DNA of 16,620 nt, taken from NCBI GenBank assembly GCA_016200785.1, contig JACQED010000465.1:1-16620 (forward strand), written 5' to 3'. Origin of the DNA: Chloroflexota bacterium (GTDB lineage Bacteria > Chloroflexota > Anaerolineae > Anaerolineales > JACQED01). Positions 7,931 through 12,977 of this stretch are shown here, one piece after another. Position 1 is the stretch's first letter, and the number at the start of each line of letters is the position of its first letter. Made by a program: the position numbers and the translations under genes. Below the pieces are notes generated by a model. It did not search any database and was not told the DNA's origin. It was given only the letters and a program-made list of their open reading frames with translations.

Positions 7931-9003
7931 TGGCCTACATCGCACCGCAGACTCACGTGACGCCGCTGTGCACCATCCGCCGCGAGAGGCTCCTGCCCGT
8001 TCTCGGTGACGTGCTGGTGCGCGCGAATCAAAAAGTCGAGGCGCTCGACGTAGTGGCGCGGGCCGCCGTCGCGCCTCATCACTACGTAGTGGACGTCGGC
8101 CGTTTTCTGGGCCTGCCGGCCTCCAAAGTCGATCGTTACGTCACCCGCAAGCCGGGGGACGACGTGAAGCGCGGCACGCTCGTCGCCGCGCGCCACACGG
8201 CCCTCGGATTGCAGAGCAAAGTGGCGCGCGCGCCCGGCGCCGGGACGGTGGTCTCGACGACGGGGGGCCGCGTCGTAATCGAAGCGCCGCGCGAGGCGCT
8301 CGAAGTACGAGCCGGCATCCCCGGCGTGGTGGTGAGCCTCAACCCCGGGCTGGGTGTGATGGTCGAGACGGCCGGGGCGCTCATTCAAGGCGTGTGGGGC
8401 AGTGGCGGGTTGGACTTCTGCGTGATGCACGTGCTGGCCGAAACCCGCAACGATCCGCTGCGAGCAGAAGCCGTCACCGTTTCGCATCGCGGCGCGATCG
8501 TGATCGCCGGGGGCGGCGCGGACGCCGAGGCGCTGCGCAAGGCGGGCGCCAATCGCGTCAAAGGCATCGTGCTGGGCAGCCTCGATCCCGATCTGGTTCC
8601 GCTGGCTCGCAGTCTTGATTGCCCGGTGATGATCACCGACGGCTTCGGCCACCTCGCGATGTCGGCGCCGGCATTTGCTCTGATCAAATCCAACGCCGGG
8701 CGCGAAGCCGCGCTCGACGCGAAACCGGCCGACCGGTTCGAAGGCTGGCAACCGGAGATGGTGATTCCCCTGCCCGCCCCGAGCCAGTCGCCGCCTCTGC
8801 CACCCGAAGGCGAGCCGCTCTTGCCCGGCAAGCGTGTGAGAGCGCTGCGCGCGCCCTACGCCGGGGCGGTTGGCACGATCAATGCACTCCTCGAGGAAGA
8901 CGTGGAGATGCCCAGCGGCGTGCGCGCGCCGGCCGCCCGCGTCGATCTGAAAGACATCGGGCCGGCGACAATTCCGTTTGCCAATTTGGAGATTCTAGAG
9001 TAG
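7930..9003 (+). CDS. Protein with barrel-sandwich-like and KOW-like domains
   Basis: A 357-residue soluble protein; the last gene of the coupled block. The start at ATG 7930 shares one base with the MutL-like stop; the frame stays open far upstream, but using that would mean a long overlap. Residues about 20-160 contain two lipoyl/biotinyl-like stretches (GDVLVRANQKVEALDVVARA at 26-45; APGAGTVVSTTGGRVVIEAP at 101-120) without the lysine-bearing modification motif. Residues 187-265 form an α/β region (GAIVIAGGGADAEALRKAGA; GIVLGSLDP; PVMITDGFG). Residues 298-356 resemble a KOW/SH3-like barrel (GKRVRALRAPYAGAVGTI, then IPFANLEILE). I know no named family with this combination. Context ties it to the ATPase. 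Domain calls are by eye. Confidence 0.75.
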   Translation: MAYIAPQTHVTPLCTIRRERLLPVLGDVLVRANQKVEALDVVARAAVAPHHYVVDVGRFLGLPASKVDRYVTRKPGDDVKRGTLVAARHTALGLQSKVARAPGAGTVVSTTGGRVVIEAPREALEVRAGIPGVVVSLNPGLGVMVETAGALIQGVWGSGGLDFCVMHVLAETRNDPLRAEAVTVSHRGAIVIAGGGADAEALRKAGANRVKGIVLGSLDPDLVPLARSLDCPVMITDGFGHLAMSAPAFALIKSNAGREAALDAKPADRFEGWQPEMVIPLPAPSQSPPLPPEGEPLLPGKRVRALRAPYAGAVGTINALLEEDVEMPSGVRAPAARVDLKDIGPATIPFANLEILE

Positions 9004-9102
9004 CGTATCGCTAACCGCGCGTCGCGTATCGCTCATCGCCTGGCGACCCCGATTTTCTGCCATCCGCGATAAGCCATACGCCATAAGCCACCGGTGATAC
9101 GC
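9003..9102. repeat. Short GCGTATC direct and inverted repeats
   Basis: GCGTATCGCT occurs at 9003-9012 and again at 9024-9033. The reverse complement GATACGC is at 9096-9102, and related CATACGCCATAAGCCA words lie between. This occupies almost the whole gap between the coupled block and the next gene. It looks like a degenerate dispersed repeat rather than a classical terminator, as no T-tract follows. Confidence 0.4.
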
Positions 9103-9116
9103 AACAGGAGATCATC

Positions 9117-9710
9117 ATGGCAGAAGAGCCGTTTGAAGAGCAGCCAGAGGGCCCACCGCCCGAAGAACAACAGAATCGCACGTTCGTGCTCCTGGCCCTC
9201 GGGCTGGGGGGCTTATTCGTCGTCGGCCTGATCTTCATCGGCCTGTACGCATTCTTGATCGCGCCGAACTTCAGCCGGTCGCGCAACTCGACGGCCACCG
9301 CCATCGCTGCCGCGAATGCCGCGGCCGCGCAGGCTCTCACGGCCACAGCCGGATTCGTGCCGCCGAGCGGCACGGCCGTGCCGCTGGCCTCGGCAGTGTC
9401 CGGCGCGACCGAGACGCCGTTGATCCCGCCCACGGTGACCAACACGCTGCCGCCGACGAATACCCTGCCCCCGACCACCACGAACCTGCCGGGGACGCCG
9501 TCGAACACGCCGCAGCCGCTTCGCACCCGCACGCCGACCCCGTCGCGCGTCGGCGGCACGGGAGGCGGTGGGGCGCTCACGCCCTCGCCCACCTCGTTGC
9601 CGACCACCGGCTTCGCCGACGAGGTGGGCGCGCCGGGCCTCGTGTTGCTCGGCCTCGGGCTGATCGCCGTGATCGTGATCGTGCGACGCTTGCGGTTGAG
9701 CCGCGCATGA
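9117..9710 (+). CDS. Membrane protein with LPTTG-type C-terminal sorting signal
   Basis: A 197-residue protein. An AGGAG ribosome site ends six bases before the ATG. Residues 1-21 are acidic and proline-rich, 22-49 form a membrane anchor, and 55-160 are an alanine- then threonine/proline-rich linker typical of exposed, possibly glycosylated stalks. The C-terminus is LPTTG (161-165), a hydrophobic stretch (174-189) and a basic tail (RRLRLSR), the classical layout of a sortase substrate. With the hydrophobic N-terminus either an uncleaved anchor or a signal sequence, the protein could be surface-displayed. No sortase is in the window. It follows the coupled block by 113 bases and may be cotranscribed with it. 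An alternative is a simple two-pass protein whose LPTTG is fortuitous. Confidence 0.8.
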   Translation: MAEEPFEEQPEGPPPEEQQNRTFVLLALGLGGLFVVGLIFIGLYAFLIAPNFSRSRNSTATAIAAANAAAAQALTATAGFVPPSGTAVPLASAVSGATETPLIPPTVTNTLPPTNTLPPTTTNLPGTPSNTPQPLRTRTPTPSRVGGTGGGGALTPSPTSLPTTGFADEVGAPGLVLLGLGLIAVIVIVRRLRLSRA

Positions 9711-9722
9711 GACCGCAACGAT

Positions 9723-9768
9723 GACGAGTGACGGGTGGCGCGGCCTGCGTCGCCCGTCTCTTGTCGTC
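9723..9768 (+). terminator. Weak hairpin after the LPTTG gene
   Basis: GACGA (9723-9727) plus GACGGG (9730-9735) can pair with CCCGTC (9753-9758) plus TCGTC (9764-9768), giving an interrupted stem. It lies 13 bases after the stop codon. There is no good T-tract, so termination is uncertain. Confidence 0.25.
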
Positions 9769-9793
9769 CCTGCAATCGAATTCTCCAAACGGA

Positions 9794-9838
9794 GTCGAGG
9801 CATCCGCCGGACTTTCATTAGCCGGCGGGTGCCTCGAC
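9794..9838. repeat. 17-bp hairpin upstream of the amidase
   Basis: GTCGAGGCATCCGCCGG (9794-9810) pairs over its full length with CCGGCGGGTGCCTCGAC (9822-9838), counting one G-U pair in RNA, around an 11-base loop. It ends 15 bases before the amidase ATG. No U-tract follows. It could be a mobile palindromic (REP-like) unit, an insulator for the upstream operon or a structured 5' leader. A longer amidase start at 9728 would force this hairpin into the coding region, which argues for the ATG at 9854. Confidence 0.55.
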
Positions 9839-9853
9839 TGCGAAATCATCCCC

Positions 9854-11263
9854 ATGAACAATTCGCCCACCTCCCTCACCCTCGCCGAAGCCCGCGCCGC
9901 GATTCGCGCCGGGCAGCTCTCGCCTCTGGAACTCACGCAGGCCCATCTCGAACGGATCGATTCGCTCAATCCAAAACTCAACGCCTATCTCGAAGTGACC
10001 GCCGACACCGCGCTGGCCGGGGCGCGCGCGGCGACCGAAACGCTTGCGCGCCCTGGCGCGGCTGAGAGCCTCGGCCCATTGCACGGCATCCCGCTCGCGC
10101 TCAAAGACCTGTTCGACGTGCGCGGCGTGGTGACGACGGCGGGGAGCATTTTGCTCAAGGACAACGTCGCCGCCGAAGACGCTTTCGTGACGCGCCGTCT
10201 GCGCGAAGCGGGCGCGGTGTTTCTCGGCAAACTCAACTTGCACGAGTGGGCGCTGGGGGTGACGTCGAACAATCCGCACTTCGGCACGTGCCGCAATCCG
10301 TGGGATACCGAGCGCATCCCCGGTGGGTCGAGCGGCGGGTCGGGCGCGGCGCTGGCCGCCGAGTTGTGCATGGGATCGCTCGGCTCCGACACGGGCGGAT
10401 CGATTCGCATCCCGGCCGCGCTGTGCGGCGTCGTCGGGCTGAAGCCGACCTACGGGCGCGTGAGTCTGCGCGGCGTCGCGCCGCTCTCGTGGTCGCTCGA
10501 TCACGCCGGCCCGATGGCGCGCACCGTCGAGGACGTGGCCATCCTCCTTCAAATCATCGCGGGCTACGATGCGGATGATCCCGCGTCAAAGCCCACGCCG
10601 GAAATTGGAGATTGGAAGTTGGAAGTTGGAGGTTTGAGATTCAGAGTCGGCGTGCCGGACCAAGCGTTCTTTGGCGACATGGATTCCGAAATCGAGGCGG
10701 CGGTGCGCGCGGCGATCAAGACCATCGGCGATCTTGGCTGTGAGTTGCGCGAAGTGTCGCTGGTCGGGCACGGGGCGGCGACGGAGGTGAGCCGCGTGAT
10801 CCAGATGGCTGAGGCCGCCGCCTTTCATCGCGACCGGCTGCGCGATCATCCTGAGGCGTATGGCGCCGACGTCCTGACGCGCTTCCGGTCGGGCGCAGAG
10901 ATCACCGGCATAGACTACGCCCTCGCGCGGCGGGCGCAGGCCGAGTGGCGCCGGAAAATGACGCGGCTGTTCGAGACGATCGACCTGCTTGTCCTCCCGG
11001 CGACGCCCCTGCCCGCGCCGCTCATCGCCGAGAGCGACGCCGTCAAGCTGGGGACATCGGGGCTGACCCGGCTCACGCGGCTGTTCAACTTCACCGGCAA
11101 TCCCGCGATCGTGCTCCCGTGCGGCTTCACCGCCTCGGGCCTGCCCATCGGCTTGCAGATCGCCGGGCCGACGTGGGGCGAGGCTCAAGTGCTGGCGCTG
11201 GCGCACGCCTTCGAGCAGTCAACCGAGTGGCGCAAGCGACGGCCAGTTCGCCTCACGGATTGA
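9854..11263 (+). CDS. Amidase-signature family hydrolase
   Basis: A 469-residue amidase-signature enzyme, which hydrolyses amide bonds with a Ser-cisSer-Lys triad. The triad is visible: K84 (LALKDLFDV), S159 (PGGSSGGSGAA) and S183 (SDTGGSIRIP), with the same spacing as in GatA. It lacks the typical GatA stretch before the glycine-rich signature (here GVTSNNPHFGTCRNPWD), and no gatB or gatC is nearby, so I read it as a free amidase of unknown substrate. The ATG at 9854 is chosen because the amidase fold begins there and upstream sequence is a hairpin; no strong ribosome site is visible. Between the core and the C-terminal part lies an unusual W/L/E-rich insertion encoded by a simple repeat (10601-10646). 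Its 3' end overlaps that of the convergent hydrolase gene by 11 bases. Confidence 0.85.
   Translation: MNNSPTSLTLAEARAAIRAGQLSPLELTQAHLERIDSLNPKLNAYLEVTADTALAGARAATETLARPGAAESLGPLHGIPLALKDLFDVRGVVTTAGSILLKDNVAAEDAFVTRRLREAGAVFLGKLNLHEWALGVTSNNPHFGTCRNPWDTERIPGGSSGGSGAALAAELCMGSLGSDTGGSIRIPAALCGVVGLKPTYGRVSLRGVAPLSWSLDHAGPMARTVEDVAILLQIIAGYDADDPASKPTPEIGDWKLEVGGLRFRVGVPDQAFFGDMDSEIEAAVRAAIKTIGDLGCELREVSLVGHGAATEVSRVIQMAEAAAFHRDRLRDHPEAYGADVLTRFRSGAEITGIDYALARRAQAEWRRKMTRLFETIDLLVLPATPLPAPLIAESDAVKLGTSGLTRLTRLFNFTGNPAIVLPCGFTASGLPIGLQIAGPTWGEAQVLALAHAFEQSTEWRKRRPVRLTD
10601..10646 (+). repeat. AT-richer simple repeat inside the amidase gene
   Basis: A run of degenerate 6-9 base units (GAAATTGGA, GATTGGAA, GTTGGAA, GTTGGA, GGTTTGA, GATTCAGA) stands out from the GC-rich gene. 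It encodes EIGDWKLEVGGLRFR in frame (residues about 250-264), in a loop where family members vary in length. Similar 'GATTGGAAATTGGA' tracts occur as intergenic dispersed repeats in Chloroflexota, from general knowledge. This copy appears to have been captured as coding sequence. Confidence 0.55.
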
Positions 11264-12722
11264 AATAGTTGTACACCGCCTTCGATATCTCAGCCATCAG
11301 CGGCGAACTGACGTCCCAATAAAGATAATCTTGGTGCCACAGGTACATGCACAGCAGATAGTCGTTGCCGTTCGGCGAGAAGACGATGCCGCAGTCGCCG
11401 TTGGTGTCGCCGATCCAGCCGTGCTTGTGCGCCACCGGCGTGCCCTCCGGCACGCCGCCTTCGATCAGCACCCCGATGTGGTTCTTGGTGAGATAGTCGA
11501 GCATCGTCTTGCACTCGGCCTGCGTGACCTTCCCCGGCCAGGCGGCCTGGAACATGCCGCCGCCCGTCTTGGAACATTGATAGATCGCCACCAACAACGA
11601 CCCCATTTCGGTCGCCGTCGTTTGCATGTACGGATCGGGGTGAGTGTTGATGTCGGCGCGCGAGTTAGCCGGCGTGCGCGGCGGGAACGGATCGCGCAGG
11701 TCGTCGTAATAGCCGACCATGAAAGTGCTCTGCAAGCCCAGCGAGCGCAGGTCGTCGGTCAGCGTGCGCCAGCCGACGTCGACGTCGCCGTTGCCGATAT
11801 CTTTGAGCAGAAGATTGGCCGTATAGTTGCCCGACAGTTCGATAGTCTCGGTAAGCAGTTTAGTCGTTTCGGGATAAGGCTCGATATCCCAATAGCGGAA
11901 CGTGTCGATCATGATCGGAATCTTCATGATGCTCATCGAGGCGAAGGCGACGTTGGGATCGGTCGGCAAGTCCTGGCCGTTCATCGTGTTGAAGATCAGT
12001 TCCCTGCCCGTCTTCAAGTCCACGACGTAGAGGCTGGCGAGGCCGTCGAAGCCGCGCCCGGCGATCACGTCTTTGATCAGTCTTTCCAGCTGATCGAAAC
12101 CGGGCCGCGACGATTGGCCCTCGCTGACGACGAGCGCCACGCGGCGGTTGTGCGGCGAGCGCAGAGCCTGATCGACGAGCGGCGTCGAGGCATCAACGTA
12201 GAGCACGCGGCCTGGGGAGCCGCGAGTGAAGCCGAGCGATCCCGGATCGGCGCTCGGCGTGGCCGGCTCCTCGTTGTAGACGGAGGCAATCTCGGCCAGC
12301 ACCGCGCGCAACTGGGCCTCGGAGTATTCGGCCTTGAGCGGGACAGCGGCCGGCTTGCCCGGCTGATTCCACAAATAGCCCCAGAAGCCGTTCCAGAAAC
12401 TTGACTCGGTGCGGTAGGTGTCGGCCACCGCCAGCATCGAATCGGTGTCGAGGCGGAAACTCACCGAGGCCGGATCGAGGCCGATGATCCCCGTCTCGCC
12501 GTAGCGCAGTTCGACGTGGTTGGCGTACGCGCCGGCAACTTGCTGGAGCGCCTCGCCCCGCGTGAGGCCGCCCACCGGCACTCCGGCGATCGTCAGGCCA
12601 GCCGGCATCTGATCGCGCACGCGGCTGTAGGTGACGAGTTGGAGCAGGAAGATCGCGATCGCCGCGAGCAGCAGCGTGATCGAGACTGCGACTAGCACGA
12701 TATTTCCAGTTTGTCTTCTCAC
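11253..12722 (-). CDS. Serine beta-lactamase-like hydrolase with peptidoglycan-binding N-domain
   Basis: A 489-residue membrane-anchored protein. A GTG start at 12722-12720 is chosen because GGAGG lies five bases upstream; an earlier in-frame ATG at 12788 would lie upstream of the predicted -10. Residues 8-31 are a membrane anchor. Residues about 40-200 resemble the VanW/YoaR-type peptidoglycan-binding region (AGLTIAGVPVGGLTRGEAL at 41-59). Residues about 215-489 are a class A beta-lactamase-like domain with SIMK (catalytic S264, K267), SGN (297-299) and KHG (433-435) in place of the usual KTG. It probably acts outside the membrane on cell-wall peptides or related amides; true beta-lactamase activity is not implied. 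It converges with the amidase and diverges from miaB. Confidence 0.85.
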   Translation of the reverse strand: MRRQTGNIVLVAVSITLLLAAIAIFLLQLVTYSRVRDQMPAGLTIAGVPVGGLTRGEALQQVAGAYANHVELRYGETGIIGLDPASVSFRLDTDSMLAVADTYRTESSFWNGFWGYLWNQPGKPAAVPLKAEYSEAQLRAVLAEIASVYNEEPATPSADPGSLGFTRGSPGRVLYVDASTPLVDQALRSPHNRRVALVVSEGQSSRPGFDQLERLIKDVIAGRGFDGLASLYVVDLKTGRELIFNTMNGQDLPTDPNVAFASMSIMKIPIMIDTFRYWDIEPYPETTKLLTETIELSGNYTANLLLKDIGNGDVDVGWRTLTDDLRSLGLQSTFMVGYYDDLRDPFPPRTPANSRADINTHPDPYMQTTATEMGSLLVAIYQCSKTGGGMFQAAWPGKVTQAECKTMLDYLTKNHIGVLIEGGVPEGTPVAHKHGWIGDTNGDCGIVFSPNGNDYLLCMYLWHQDYLYWDVSSPLMAEISKAVYNYFNP

Positions 12723-12743
12723 TTCTTCCTCCGCGACAACAAA

Positions 12744-12760
12744 CCGCCGCAGTGCGGCGG
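12744..12760 (-). promoter_or_regulatory. Perfect 8-bp palindrome in the hydrolase 5' leader
   Basis: CCGCCGCA and TGCGGCGG flank a single base. On the minus strand it sits just downstream of the predicted transcription start and is followed by TTTGTTGT. It could be an operator, or a small attenuator-like hairpin in the leader of the hydrolase gene. It also lies beside the divergent miaB promoter. Confidence 0.4.
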
Positions 12761-12768
12761 CAGTCAAA

Positions 12769-12777
12769 AGTATAGCA
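12769..12777 (-). promoter_or_regulatory. Extended -10 promoter for the serine hydrolase
   Basis: Minus-strand TGCTATACT is an extended -10, with the identical nine bases seen in front of the gene at 1059. No clear -35 is visible. The predicted start lies around 12762, giving a 5' leader of about 40 bases that includes the GC palindrome and the GGAGG ribosome site. Confidence 0.55.
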
Positions 12778-12790
12778 TAAATGTCCATTG

Positions 12791-12799
12791 TGGTAGAAT
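12791..12799 (+). promoter_or_regulatory. Extended -10 promoter for the miaB locus
   Basis: TGGTAGAAT (TGn plus TAGAAT) points rightward. Transcription would begin near 12806, about 34 bases before the GTG of the resident miaB fragment. It lies back to back with the hydrolase promoter, and would also drive the endonuclease and the full miaB, which have no obvious promoter of their own. Confidence 0.5.
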
Positions 12800-12839
12800 A
12801 AGACTCGCACGGTCAAATTCGCGAAAGAATGATCTCTCG

Positions 12840-12977
12840 GTGAAGTACCACATCCGAACTGAAGGCTGTCAGATGAATCTCTCCGACTCCCAACGCGTCG
12901 CCTCGGAGTTGGAGAAACTCGGCTATCGCGCCACCGCCGACCCCGACGCCACCCCTGAAGCGGATGCCCGGCCATAA
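12840..12977 (+). pseudogene. miaB: Displaced native 5' fragment of miaB, 45 codons
   Basis: From a GTG at 12840 the frame encodes 45 residues that open like MiaB: EGCQMN (first iron-sulfur cysteine at C10), VASELEKLGYRAT, then PEAD. At that point MiaB proteins continue with a hydrophobic strand and a second cysteine. Here the frame instead reads ARP and stops at TAA 12975-12977. It aligns with the start of the complete miaB at 14011 (EGCQMN, VA, LE and GYRAT identical) but is clearly diverged, so it is a separate allele, not a fresh duplication. It sits at the expected distance from the native promoter. I infer that it is the original gene start cut off by insertion of the endonuclease gene. 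If translated, it would serve mainly as a leader peptide that couples translation into the next gene. Confidence 0.8.

Noticed and set aside
9728..9853. 42-codon N-terminal extension of the amidase
   Set aside because: It would translate through the 17-bp hairpin and matches nothing in the amidase family. The ATG at 9854 starts at the usual family beginning.
9854..11263. Assignment of the amidase as GatA of the GatCAB amidotransferase
   Set aside because: The triad spacing fits, but the sequence before the glycine-rich signature differs from typical GatA and neither gatB nor gatC is adjacent, so only the broader family is supported.
11331..12404. 357-codon plus-strand frame opposite the serine hydrolase
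   Set aside because: Composition is typical of antisense reading, whereas the minus strand shows SIMK, SGN and a signal anchor.
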